A DNA stretch of 64,000 nt, taken from contig JACKIH010000003.1 of assembly GCA_020638575.1 (NCBI GenBank), positions 3,459,001-3,523,000 of the forward strand. The letters run 5' to 3'. Both the position numbers and the translations under genes were made by a program. The notes under the pieces were generated by a model, which saw only the letters and a list, made by a program, of their open reading frames with translations, was not told the DNA's origin and ran no database searches. Positions 16,881-25,293 of this stretch are shown here, in pieces (position 1 is the stretch's first letter; every line of letters begins with the position of its first letter). Source of the stretch: Rhodospirillaceae bacterium. Lineage in GTDB: Bacteria > Pseudomonadota > Alphaproteobacteria > DSM-16000 > Inquilinaceae.

Positions 16881-17391
16881 CCTGGTGTCCCGTGCGGGGG
16901 CTGGCGGTGCGGCCGGGGCGCCCGGCGGCGATCAGGGCGAGGCCGGCGGCGACCAGCGAGAAGGCGAGGTTGTAGCCGGCCATGGAGATGCCGAGGACCG
17001 ACCAGGTGACCTCGTCGCAGCGCACCACCGGGGTGGCCAGAAGCTGGCTGCGCAGCGCATCGATGCCGCCTGCGGTGAGGTCGGCGCCGGTGCAGTCGTC
17101 GGTACCGGTCCACCAGTGCTGCTCCACCCCCACATGATAGCCGGCAACGGCGGCACAGACGAGGAAGGTGAGGGCGGTCAGCACCAGCAGGGCAGTGCGG
17201 CCGGCCGAGCCCGGCGCCATCGCCCAGGCGGCGAGTGCCAGCGGAATGGCCGGCAGCAGCGCCCAGCGCTGCCAGATGCACAGCTCGCACGGCTGGTAGC
17301 CGCCGAGATACTGGTAGCCGAACGCAATCGCGAATGCGGCGATGGCCAGGGCGGCAAGGACGGCGGGATGGAACAGCCGCGCTGCGATCAT
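16849..17391 (-). CDS. dsbB: Disulfide bond formation protein B
   Basis: A 180-residue, four-helix inner-membrane protein that passes electrons from DsbA to ubiquinone. The first periplasmic loop has GYQPCELCIWQRW with the CXXC redox pair, and the second cysteine pair sits in DDCTGADL and VVRCDEVTW. Co-transcription with coq7 is functionally sensible because DsbB uses the quinone that COQ7 helps to make. ATG 17391 is chosen because a run of Gs lies about 7 bases before it; ATG 17403 would add four residues. The C-terminal tail is long and polar. Confidence 0.9.
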   Translation of the reverse strand: MIAARLFHPAVLAALAIAAFAIAFGYQYLGGYQPCELCIWQRWALLPAIPLALAAWAMAPGSAGRTALLVLTALTFLVCAAVAGYHVGVEQHWWTGTDDCTGADLTAGGIDALRSQLLATPVVRCDEVTWSVLGISMAGYNLAFSLVAAGLALIAAGRPGRTASPRTGHQDGRISASAAP

Positions 17392-17509
17392 GAAAGGCCC
17401 CATGGGTGTCGGGTGACACAAGTAGATGCGGCGGATATGGCGCCGCTGCGGCGGCCTGCCAAGTTGTCGCGGCGCCGCAGGGCAGGGTGCAAGGCGAGGG
17501 GCAGCAGGG

Positions 17510-18091
17510 TCACCACAGGTACCGGATGGCGACGAAACCGCCCACCAGTCCGACCACGAACAGCACGAACAGCGGACCCAGCCAGCGCTCGATGAAGGCG
17601 CGGATGGGTTCGCCGAAGAGGTAGAGCAGCCCGGCGACGATGAAGAAGCGGCCGCCACGGGCCACCACCGAGGCGATCATGAAGGTGGCGAAATCGAGCC
17701 CCGTCGCCCCGCTGGCGATGGTGATCACCTTATAGGGAAAGGGCGTCAGCCCAGCCCCGAACACCAGCCACCAGCCTTGCTCGTTGAAGGCTTCGGCGAA
17801 CTCCGCGAAGCCGTCCGCCTGGCCGTAGACGTCGAGGATCGGCCGGCCCACCGCCTCGAACAGGAAGTGGCCGATGGCGTAGCCGGCGGCTCCGCCCAGC
17901 ACCGAGGCCACGGTGCACACCCCGGCGATCAGGAAGGCGCGGCGGCGTGCCGCCAAGACCATGGGGATCAGCAGGATGTCCGGCGGGATGGGAAAGACGG
18001 AGCTTTCCACGAACGAAATCGCCGCCAGCGCCCACAGCGCGTTGCGGCGGCCGGCAAGGCCCATGGTCCAGTCGTAGAGGCGGCGGAGCAT
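17510..18091 (-). CDS. DedA/YqaA-type membrane protein
   Basis: A 193-residue protein of the VTT/SNARE-associated (DedA) superfamily, YqaA-like. Hydrophobic segments alternate with AISFVESSVFPIPPDILLIP (the conserved E/S-rich re-entrant loop) and FGAGLTPFPYKVITIASG, the conserved Pro/Gly motif. Some family members act as lipid-carrier flippases. Whether this subgroup does so is unknown. ATG 18091 starts the family homology; a run upstream in frame is low-complexity. It is separated from dsbB by 118 bases. Confidence 0.85.
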   Translation of the reverse strand: MLRRLYDWTMGLAGRRNALWALAAISFVESSVFPIPPDILLIPMVLAARRRAFLIAGVCTVASVLGGAAGYAIGHFLFEAVGRPILDVYGQADGFAEFAEAFNEQGWWLVFGAGLTPFPYKVITIASGATGLDFATFMIASVVARGGRFFIVAGLLYLFGEPIRAFIERWLGPLFVLFVVGLVGGFVAIRYLW

Positions 18092-18298
18092 GGCGGTGGG
18101 GTGCGGTGGAGATGGGGTGGAGATGGGGTGCCGGGTCGCGCGGATCCGGCAGCGGCGCGGCACGATCGGCCACAGCCTGCTAGCACCCCGGCGGTCCGGC
18201 GGCAATGCACAGGCGTGCCGGCGCGTTTCCGCGCTTGCCGATGACGCCGCCTAACCCCATGTTGTGCGCCGCTTGGCACCGGTTATGATGGTGCAGGG

Positions 18299-18384
18299 GC
18301 CCCAGTGGCGGAATGGTAGACGCGACAGACTCAAAATCTGTTGTCCGCGAGGGCGTGCTGGTTCGAGTCCGGCCTGGGGCACCA
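18299..18384 (+). tRNA. tRNA-Leu (anticodon CAA)
   Basis: An 86-base class II tRNA. The acceptor stem GCCCCAG pairs with CTGGGGC and CCA is encoded at the 3' end. The anticodon arm ACAGA-CTCAAAA-TCTGT gives anticodon CAA, reading UUG. The long variable arm and the TTCGAGTC T-loop are clear. A promoter TTGTGC (18262-18267) with TATGAT (18284-18289), 16-base spacer, stands just upstream. Confidence 0.96.
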
Positions 18385-18413
18385 AGCGATATCTGGGGCG
18401 CATCGCTCTGCGG

Positions 18414-19337
18414 CTATGCGCCGTCGCGTCCCAACGGCCCGCGCACCAAGCGGAACACCAGGTCGATCAGGTCCTGGGCGGCGGGCGACAAGGTGCGGCC
18501 GGCCAGGAAGACCAGCCCGATCCGCCGCGTCACCTCGGGTGCCTTGAGGGGCCGCACCACCAGCGAGGCACCGCCGATCACCGGCAGCGTCAGCCCCGGC
18601 AGGGCCGACACCCCCAGCCCTTCGGCCACCAGTGCCCCGGCGGTGGCCAGGTGGGAGACTTCGAACCGTGGCTCGAACGCTGCGCCGATCTGCACCAGTG
18701 CCGCATCGGTGAGGGCGCGAACGCTGGTGCCCTGGGCCATGGCGATGAAGGGCAGCGATACCAGGTCTTGCCAGCCGACCTCGTCCAGGTCGTCGAGCGG
18801 ACCGCCGGGGGCCGCCACGGCGTAGAAGGGATCGTCCAGGAGGCGCCGGAAGGCGAGTCGGCCGGCCGCATCGCTGGCGCCGGCGGTCAGCCCGAAATCG
18901 GCACTGCCGTCCAGCACCGCCGCGGCCACGCGGTCCGACAGGGCATCGAGCACGCGCACATCCAGGTTGGGCCGGCCGGCCACGAACTGGGCGATCAGCG
19001 GCGGCAGCAGGCCCGCGGTGATCGACGGCAGCCCGGCCACCGAAACCCGGCCGCGGCGGGCGGCGAGAAACGCCTCGAACTCCTCCACCGCCTTGCCGGC
19101 CTCGTGCAGCAGCCGTCCGGCGATGGTGAGCAGCTCCTGGCCAGACGGGGTGAGGTGGAGGTTGCGGGTGTCGCGGTCGAACAGGCGCGTGCCGAGGCGC
19201 TCTTCAAGCCGGGCGATCTGGCGGCTCAGCGCCGGCCCGCTGAGGCCCAGCGCTTCGGCGGCCGGGCGAAACCCCCCGGCATTGGCCAGCATCACGAAGG
19301 CGCGCAAGCTGTTGAGGTCCGGATTGATGCGTTTCAT
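18414..19337 (-). CDS. LysR-family transcriptional regulator, divergent from the TRAP/AtuA operon
   Basis: A 307-residue LysR regulator. The winged helix-turn-helix covers residues 5-65, with FRPAAEALGLSGPALSRQIA as the recognition core. The remaining 230 or so residues are a periplasmic-binding-protein-like effector domain. The frame is open to 19577, but MKRINPDLNSLRAFV is the standard LysR start, giving 19337. It is divergent from the TAXI-TRAP operon that begins at 19506, the classic layout for a LysR activator of its neighbour. The 168-base intergenic gap contains TGGCGCCA, a small palindrome, near 19376. The inducer is unknown. Confidence 0.9.
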   Translation of the reverse strand: MKRINPDLNSLRAFVMLANAGGFRPAAEALGLSGPALSRQIARLEERLGTRLFDRDTRNLHLTPSGQELLTIAGRLLHEAGKAVEEFEAFLAARRGRVSVAGLPSITAGLLPPLIAQFVAGRPNLDVRVLDALSDRVAAAVLDGSADFGLTAGASDAAGRLAFRRLLDDPFYAVAAPGGPLDDLDEVGWQDLVSLPFIAMAQGTSVRALTDAALVQIGAAFEPRFEVSHLATAGALVAEGLGVSALPGLTLPVIGGASLVVRPLKAPEVTRRIGLVFLAGRTLSPAAQDLIDLVFRLVRGPLGRDGA

Positions 19338-19505
19338 GCACTGAAAAATAACTTCTTTGCAATTTGGGCACCAGATGGCGCCATGCATACTCTTCGGAAA
19401 CCGGGACACGCAAAGAACAACCCGGACCCGAGGGAGACGTCGTGCAGGCCCGTGATCGGCACGCAGGGCGCGTCGCTCTCCCGCATCTGGAAGGGAGAAC
19501 ACGCC

Positions 19506-20468
19506 ATGAATGCACGCAGCTATCTTGTTGCCGGCAGCCTCATCCTGGCTGCCACATCCGCCCATGCGCAGCAGCAACTGCTGGTGGGGTCGACCTCCAC
19601 GTCATCGAGCCACTACGGATACTTCGTGGCCGTCGCCAACATCATCAACGAGAGTGTCGACGGGGTGGACGCCTCGGTGGTGGAAACCGGGGCGACGCTC
19701 GACAACATCCGCCGCATGGAGCGCGACCAGATCGATCTCGGCCTGGTGACCACCAACGTCGCCCAGCACGCCGTCGCCGGCACCCATGAGTTCGAAGACG
19801 GAGCGGCCGACCTGCAGCTCCTGTGGGTCTACACCGCAGCACCGCAGAACGTGGTGGTGCGCCAGGACTCAGGTGCTGAAACCCTGGCCGACCTGGAAGG
19901 CGTGGTGTTCAACCCCGGCATCCGCGGCTCGGCCACCGAAGCCACCAGCGAAGCCGTGTTTGCGGCCCTCGGCATCACGCCGGACTACGTGCGCGGCTCC
20001 ACCACCGATGTGGTGGACATGATCCGCGACAACCGCATCGCCGGCTACGTGAAGTCCGGCGCCGGCAACGCGCTCGACAGCTCCACCATCGATATCGCCA
20101 CCTTCACGCCGGTCCGCGTGCTGTCGCTGACCGAGGAGCAGGCCGACACCCTGCGCAGCGACCTGCCGGACATCTCCGTGGTCGATGTGCCGGGCATGCC
20201 CGACTACGACATTCCCGCCTACACCACCTGGAGCTTCGGCGTCGGCGTGGCGGCCACCTCCGCCTTGGACGAGGAAACCGCCTACCAGATCGTCAGCGCC
20301 ATCATGGCCGACGAGACGGTGCAGGGGGCCGCCATGGCCTCCGTCGCGGGGGCCGACCTGGCGGAGCTGACCCTCACCTACGGCACCATTCCGTTGCATC
20401 CGGGTGCTGCCCGCTGGTTTGCCGAGCAGGGCCTGGAGCTGCCCGATAGGCTACAATCTGCCGAGTGA
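19506..20468 (+). CDS. TAXI-family TRAP transporter substrate-binding protein
   Basis: A 320-residue periplasmic binding protein with signal peptide MNARSYLVAGSLILAATSA ending at AHA. Sequence features of the TAXI type include a Ser/Thr-rich start to the mature protein (GSTSTSSSHYGYF), a predicted ligand region NIRRMERDQIDLGLVTTNVA, and PGIRGSATEATSEAVF. TAXI proteins feed fused TRAP permeases. The ATG at 19506 has a purine-rich AAGGGAGA ribosome-binding site. The next gene starts 10 bases after its stop. The ligand is not evident; association with AtuA-like genes suggests an isoprenoid-derived or other branched carboxylate. Confidence 0.88.
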   Translation: MNARSYLVAGSLILAATSAHAQQQLLVGSTSTSSSHYGYFVAVANIINESVDGVDASVVETGATLDNIRRMERDQIDLGLVTTNVAQHAVAGTHEFEDGAADLQLLWVYTAAPQNVVVRQDSGAETLADLEGVVFNPGIRGSATEATSEAVFAALGITPDYVRGSTTDVVDMIRDNRIAGYVKSGAGNALDSSTIDIATFTPVRVLSLTEEQADTLRSDLPDISVVDVPGMPDYDIPAYTTWSFGVGVAATSALDEETAYQIVSAIMADETVQGAAMASVAGADLAELTLTYGTIPLHPGAARWFAEQGLELPDRLQSAE

Positions 20469-20478
20469 GTTCCCCCAC

Positions 20479-22359
20479 GTGCTCGGCAGACTGTCGCGCG
20501 TCCTTGCGGTCCTGGTAGGGCTTTTCGTCCTCTGGACCGCAGGCGCCGGCCCCTTTCCCAGCCTGATGCAGCGGGCGATCTTCGTCGCCATGGTGATCTG
20601 CCTGGGCTTGACGCTCTACCCGCTGGGCGCCGGCAAGCGCTGGCGTCCGCTGGGGGCGGCGGTCGACCTGGCGATGGCGGGCGCGGCGGTGGTGGCGTGC
20701 GTCTACATCGCCATTCACCACGACGCGATCATGACTTCGCTGCCCTGGGCGACGCCGCTGGACATGGCGCTGATCGCCGGGCTGACGCTGACCATCCTGG
20801 AGGTCAGCCGCCGCGCCGTGGGCATCATCTTTCCCGCGCTGGTGAGCCTCGGCCTGGCCTATGCGCTGCTCGGCCACCTGTTGCCGTCGCCGCTCAACCA
20901 CCGCGCCTTCGACATCTATTTCGTCACCGAGACGCTCTATCTGGGCGACCTCGGCGTCTGGGGCATGCTGACGGGGGTGGCGGCCACGGTGATCGCCGCC
21001 TTCGTGCTGTTCGGCGCGCTCTTGCTGCACACCGGCGGCGGCCAGGCGTTCATGGACCTGGCCATGCGGCTGGGCGGCCGCAGCCCCGGCGGCGCCGCCA
21101 AGGTGGCCACCATCGCGTCCGGCCTGTTCGGCACCATTTCCGGCAGTGCCGTGGCCAACGTCGCCACCACCGGCAACTTCACCATTCCCATGATGAAGCG
21201 GCTCGGCTACCCGCCTGCCTTCGCCGCGGCGGTGGAGGCCGTGGCGTCGACCGGCGGCCAGATCGCCCCTCCCATCATGGGGGCGGCCGCCTTCGTGATG
21301 GCGGAGATCCTGGGTGTTTCCTACGTGCGGGTGATGGTGGGCGCCATCATCCCGGCCCTGCTGTTCTACCTGTCGGTGCTGGTGACGGTGCACATCGTTT
21401 CGCTGCACCGCGGCCTGCGCGCAGCAGAAGAGGACGAGTTGCCGGCCTGGATGCACATCCTGGCACCGGCTCGCTCGCTGCCCATCGTCGCCGCCTTCGC
21501 TGGGCTGCTGGTGGCCGTGTTCATCGGCCGTTCGGTGGCCACCGGCGCCTTCTGGGGCGTGGTGGGCCTGCTCGGCGCCTACTTTGTCACCAATGTTGGG
21601 CGCACCCCGCCCGGCCGCATGATCCGCTGCCTGGTCGACGGCCTGGCCGATGCCGGCCGCGGCCTCGTCATCATCGGCGTGCTGCTGGCCGGTGCGCAGA
21701 TCCTGGTGTCGATGATCAACATGACCGGGATCGGCGTGGTGCTGTCCTCCATGATCGTCGGCCTGGCGGGCGACAGCGTTTTCCTGGTGGCGCTCTTCGT
21801 CGGCATCGTCTGCCTGGTGATGGGGATGGGCCTGCCCACCACGGCGGCCTATGTGCTGGTGGCGGCCGTGCTGGCGCCGGCCATGACCACCGTGGGGGTC
21901 GAGCCGCTGGCGGCGCACATGTTCGTCTTCTACTTCGCCACCCTCTCGGTGATCACGCCGCCGGTCTGCGTGGCCGTCTTCATCGGCTCCGGCATCGCCC
22001 AGACCAACTGGTTGCCGGCGGCGTTCGAATCCGTGCGCCTGGCCGCCGTGGTCTACCTGGTGCCCTTCCTGCTGCTGATCTATCCCGGCATGACGTGGAC
22101 CGGCGGCTGGCTGGAGGTGCTGGACGCAGCCCTCACCGGCGCTGCCCTGGTGCTGGCCGTGCCGGGCTTGCTCGGCGGGCTGGCGCTGTTCGGCAACCGG
22201 GCGGTGGACACCGCGGTCTACCTGGCGGCCATCGCGCTGGCGGTGACGCCCCACTGGGCGACGCCGCTGTTCGCCCTCGGCCTCATGGCCTGGGGCTTCA
22301 CCCGCCGCCGCGCCGACGCGCGCAACGGGACCCGCACGGTGCCGGAGCACGCGCCATGA
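20479..22359 (+). CDS. TRAP transporter fused permease (4TM-12TM)
   Basis: A 626-residue membrane protein in which the small (DctQ-like) and large (DctM-like) TRAP subunits are fused, as is normal for TAXI systems. About the first 130 residues form the small-subunit region. The large-subunit signature includes LFGTISGSAVANVATTGNFT and MGMGLPTTAAYVLVA. Many transmembrane helices are evident. The start is uncertain: GTG 20479 fits the end of the upstream gene but lacks a strong ribosome-binding site. The stop overlaps the ATG of the AtuA-like gene (ATGA), so the two are translationally coupled. Confidence 0.88.
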   Translation: MLGRLSRVLAVLVGLFVLWTAGAGPFPSLMQRAIFVAMVICLGLTLYPLGAGKRWRPLGAAVDLAMAGAAVVACVYIAIHHDAIMTSLPWATPLDMALIAGLTLTILEVSRRAVGIIFPALVSLGLAYALLGHLLPSPLNHRAFDIYFVTETLYLGDLGVWGMLTGVAATVIAAFVLFGALLLHTGGGQAFMDLAMRLGGRSPGGAAKVATIASGLFGTISGSAVANVATTGNFTIPMMKRLGYPPAFAAAVEAVASTGGQIAPPIMGAAAFVMAEILGVSYVRVMVGAIIPALLFYLSVLVTVHIVSLHRGLRAAEEDELPAWMHILAPARSLPIVAAFAGLLVAVFIGRSVATGAFWGVVGLLGAYFVTNVGRTPPGRMIRCLVDGLADAGRGLVIIGVLLAGAQILVSMINMTGIGVVLSSMIVGLAGDSVFLVALFVGIVCLVMGMGLPTTAAYVLVAAVLAPAMTTVGVEPLAAHMFVFYFATLSVITPPVCVAVFIGSGIAQTNWLPAAFESVRLAAVVYLVPFLLLIYPGMTWTGGWLEVLDAALTGAALVLAVPGLLGGLALFGNRAVDTAVYLAAIALAVTPHWATPLFALGLMAWGFTRRRADARNGTRTVPEHAP

Positions 22360-23690
22360 CGACCATCCGCATCGGCGCCGGCGCCGGGTTTTCGGGCGAC
22401 CGGATCGAGCCGGCGGCCGATCTGGCGGCGCGCGGCAAGCTCGACTTCCTGATCTTCGAATGCCTGGCAGAACGCACCATCGCATTGGCGCAGCTCGCCC
22501 GCATCGACGATCCCGCCAAGGGCTACGACCCGCTGCTGGAAACCCGCTTGGCCGCTGTGCTGCCGGCCTGCCGGCGCGGCGGCGTGCGCATCGTGACCAA
22601 TATGGGGGCGGCCAATCCGCTCGCCGCGGCTGACCTTGCCGGCCGTGTGGCGCGCCGCCTGGGCCTCTCCGGCCTGCGCATCGCCGCGGTGACGGGCGAT
22701 GACGTGGTGGCGGCGGTGCGCGGCGGCGGCTGGCGGGTGGAGGAAACGGGCCGTCCGGTGGCAGCCCTCGGCGACGCGCTGATTTCCGCCAATGCCTATC
22801 TGGGGGCCGGGCCCATCGTGGCGGCTCTCGACCAGGGGGCGGACATCGTGATCACCGGCCGGGTGGCCGACCCGGCCCTCTTCCTGGCGCCGGCCATCCA
22901 CAGCTTCGGCTGGGCCATGGACGACTGGCAGCGCCTGGGCTGCGGCACGCTGGCCGGCCACCTGCTGGAATGCTCCGCCCAGATCACCGGCGGCTATTTT
23001 GCCGATCCCGGCTACAAGGACCCGCCGGACCTGGCGCGTCTCGGGTTTCCCATCGGCGAGATCGACTCCGACGGCGGGCTCACCATCACCAAGCTGGCGG
23101 CCACCGGCGGCGAGGTGTCGGAGCGCACCTGCAAGGAACAGCTCCTCTACGAAGTGCACGATCCGTCCGCCTACCTGCAGCCCGACGTGGTGGCGGACTT
23201 TTCCCAGGTCAGCATCGCCCAGGCGGGGCCGGACCGGGTGCGCATCGGCGGCGGCAACGGCCGGCCCCGCACGGGCCTGCTGAAGGTGTCCCTGGGCCTG
23301 CTCGACGGCTGGATCGGCGAAGGCCAGATCTCCTATGCCGGGCCGGGTGCGGTGGAGCGCGGCCGCCTGGCGGCACGCATCGTGGAGGAGCGCCTCGATC
23401 TCCTGGGCATCGCCTGCGAGGAGCGGCGGGCCGAGCTGATCGGGGTGGATGCCATCCTGGGGCCGGCCGCCGCAGCCCCGGTCCCGCGGGAGGTGCGCAT
23501 GCGCTTTGCCGCCCGCACGGCGACGGCAGAGGAGGCGGAGGCCATCGGTGCGGAGGTCGAAGCCCTCTATCTTTGCGGACCGTCGGGCGGCGGCGGTGTC
23601 ACCCGCTCGGCCCGGCGCATCGTCGCCATGGTGTCGACGCTGATCCCCGCGGAGCTGGCGGCCCCGCAAATCCATCTGACGGAGGTTTAG
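22356..23690 (+). CDS. AtuA/DUF1446 family protein (large domain only)
   Basis: A 444-residue member of the acyclic-terpene-utilisation AtuA family (DUF1446). Family motifs include GAGAGFSGDRIEPA at the N-terminus, FLIFECLAERTIALAQLAR, NMGAANPLAA, and ITGRVADPALFLAP. AtuA is needed for citronellol/geraniol breakdown in Pseudomonas, but its reaction is not established. In many relatives the AtuA ferredoxin-fold C-terminal region is fused; here it is the separate next gene. Overlap with the TRAP permease stop and tight linkage suggest the imported compound is the substrate. No atuC/atuF carboxylase genes are present. Confidence 0.82.
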   Translation: MTTIRIGAGAGFSGDRIEPAADLAARGKLDFLIFECLAERTIALAQLARIDDPAKGYDPLLETRLAAVLPACRRGGVRIVTNMGAANPLAAADLAGRVARRLGLSGLRIAAVTGDDVVAAVRGGGWRVEETGRPVAALGDALISANAYLGAGPIVAALDQGADIVITGRVADPALFLAPAIHSFGWAMDDWQRLGCGTLAGHLLECSAQITGGYFADPGYKDPPDLARLGFPIGEIDSDGGLTITKLAATGGEVSERTCKEQLLYEVHDPSAYLQPDVVADFSQVSIAQAGPDRVRIGGGNGRPRTGLLKVSLGLLDGWIGEGQISYAGPGAVERGRLAARIVEERLDLLGIACEERRAELIGVDAILGPAAAAPVPREVRMRFAARTATAEEAEAIGAEVEALYLCGPSGGGGVTRSARRIVAMVSTLIPAELAAPQIHLTEV

Positions 23691-23692
23691 CC

Positions 23693-24001
23693 GTGCGCCT
23701 GCGCGAACTCGCCCATGCCCGCACGGGCGACAAAGGCAACGTTTCCAACATCTCGGTGATCGCCTACCGGGTGGAGGATTTCCCGCGCCTTGCCCGCGAG
23801 GTGACGGCCGAGCGCGTGCGCGCGTGCTTCCCCGGCCTCACCATCGGCGAGATCGTACGCTACGAGCTGCCGCGCCTAGGGGCGCTCAACTTCGTGCTGG
23901 ATGGGGCACTGGGGGGAGGCGTTACCCGGTCGCTGGCGTTGGACGCCCACGGCAAGTGCCTGGGCGCGTCGGTGCTGGACATGGAGGTGTCCGACGCCTG
24001 A
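23693..24001 (+). CDS. AtuA C-terminal (ferredoxin-fold) domain protein
   Basis: A 102-residue stand-alone version of the small domain that follows DUF1446 in longer AtuA proteins. Characteristic segments are LAHARTGDKGNVSNISVIAY near the N-terminus and LPRLGALNFVLDGALGGGVT in the middle. It starts with GTG, 7 bases after a good GGAGG and three bases past the stop of the large AtuA-type gene, so the two products probably form one complex. Nothing in it shows metal binding. It is the last gene of the operon. Confidence 0.82.
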   Translation: MRLRELAHARTGDKGNVSNISVIAYRVEDFPRLAREVTAERVRACFPGLTIGEIVRYELPRLGALNFVLDGALGGGVTRSLALDAHGKCLGASVLDMEVSDA

Positions 24002-24124
24002 GTGGGCGGCGGACGATCGACCTCGGCCAACTTGACCGCCGGCGTCGGGCGACACCAGCCAACCTCAAGCTTCGCGTTGGGGTAACGCCTGCGCTCCTGG
24101 GCGGAGCACAGGCCCTAGGAAAAC

Positions 24125-24340
24125 TCAGCGCCGAAAGGTGCCGTGGGCGATCGCATCGCGGTCGCAGCGGCTGACGCCGAAGTCCGACAACTCACGATCG
24201 TCGAGGCTGTAGAGCACAGCCATCCGCCGCCGAAACTCGCGGTGATCGGCCAGGCGATGCATCCACGAACCCACCAGTTCCTTAACCAGCTCAGTAATGC
24301 TGTGGGGATTGCGGTGGGGGTGGGCCAGTGCAGCAGGCAT
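24125..24340 (-). CDS. DUF1127 family small protein
   Basis: A 71-residue basic protein whose C-terminal 45 residues match DUF1127: a conserved Trp-Met-His stretch, then LYSLDDRELSDFGVSRCDRD. In other alphaproteobacteria small DUF1127 proteins have been linked to RNA-level control of phosphate and carbon physiology. That link is known only for relatives. ATG 24340 is chosen because AAAGGA/AAGGAC lies just before it; longer in-frame readings lack homology. It stands alone, facing away from the hemerythrin gene. Confidence 0.82.
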   Translation of the reverse strand: MPAALAHPHRNPHSITELVKELVGSWMHRLADHREFRRRMAVLYSLDDRELSDFGVSRCDRDAIAHGTFRR

Positions 24341-24837
24341 GTCCTTTTCCTTTCGCTGCGCCCCGGCATTGCCGAGGGGAACAAAGGTGACATGGGTTAG
24401 GATGGCCCAGAAGAAACCCCACAGGGGCGACGGTTTTTTGCGGTGCAGCATCCCCATTCTTGCATGGGGCCTGCTGGTGATTTGTTAAGTAACGAGGGAT
24501 AAACTAAACCCATGGGGGCGTTGATGCCCGCACCACACCATGCTGTGTCGGTGCATGGGACGTTGGTGAAATCGTCGATTGGCGGTGGCCAGCAAATTTC
24601 GTACACAAGAGGGCCGGATGCGCGCGATGGTTTTGTCGCGGCACACTCCGGCGCCGTCAATGCGCAGGGCGACCGCCCGGCGGGCAGATCCCCGGACCGC
24701 TGTCCGGGACGGCCGTAATCGACGACAGCCGCACTGCCGGGAGCTAGGGCCGGTGCGGACGGGTGTTCACAGGGCAGGCCGGTCAAGGTCGTCCGCTAGG
24801 GGACGCCCTGCGGCCTTGCAGAACCACGGAGATGGCC
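24341..24837. other. Gene-poor gap between DUF1127 and bacteriohemerythrin genes
   Basis: No convincing gene is seen in these 497 bases. The part at 24440-24520 is AT-richer and carries a hairpin with arms CCCCAT (24452-24457) and ATGGGG (24464-24469), extended by GCAG/CTGC outside. A second hairpin, CCCGGAC with GTCCGGG (24691-24708), lies further right. The gap must hold the two divergent promoters; I could not place their -35/-10 elements with confidence. Confidence 0.5.
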
Positions 24838-25251
24838 ATGGCGAGTTGGAGTGCCGATCTCGAACTGGGCAATCCGACCATGGACGATGACCACAAGCAG
24901 TTGGTCATGCTGGTCAACGAACTTCAGTATTCCGTCGACACCAATCGCCGCTGGGACGTCATCCGCAGCCAGCTCGATGACCTGATGACGGTGGCCGACC
25001 GCCACTTCTGCCACGAAGAGCGGATGATGCGGCAGGCCGGGTATCCGGAGTTCCGCCGACACAAGAAGATCCATGACGATCTGACCCGCGATCTCCACAT
25101 CCTGTCGCGCCAGATCGCATCCGGTGAAGGCGAATTCACCCATACCACGGTCGAATGGCTGAAGGGCTGGGTGGGCAGCCACATCCGCGGTGAGGACCGC
25201 CAGCTCGCCCAGTTCCTCGCCCGCCGTCCGGTGCTGTCGCGCATCGCCTGA
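24838..25251 (+). CDS. Bacteriohemerythrin
   Basis: A 137-residue single-domain hemerythrin. The di-iron ligands appear in order: DDDHKQLV (first His), DRHFCHEERMM (His, His, Glu), KKIHDDL (His) and GSHIRGEDRQLA (His, Asp). Bacteriohemerythrins bind oxygen and in some species nitric oxide, and may deliver oxygen to membrane oxidases or detoxify NO. ATG 24838 is chosen because GGAG lies 6 bases before it; the in-frame ATG at 24832 is too close to that site. A possible role together with the NO-related genes at 50-52 kb is an inference only. Confidence 0.92.
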   Translation: MASWSADLELGNPTMDDDHKQLVMLVNELQYSVDTNRRWDVIRSQLDDLMTVADRHFCHEERMMRQAGYPEFRRHKKIHDDLTRDLHILSRQIASGEGEFTHTTVEWLKGWVGSHIRGEDRQLAQFLARRPVLSRIA

Positions 25252-25293
25252 GGTGCTGCCCGCCCGTGACTGCGGATGCCGCCTGACGGCCGT

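Noticed and set aside
18107..18131. Short GGTGGAGATGG tandem repeat upstream of the DedA-type gene
   Set aside because: Only two copies of a low-complexity 11-12 base unit; no evidence of function.
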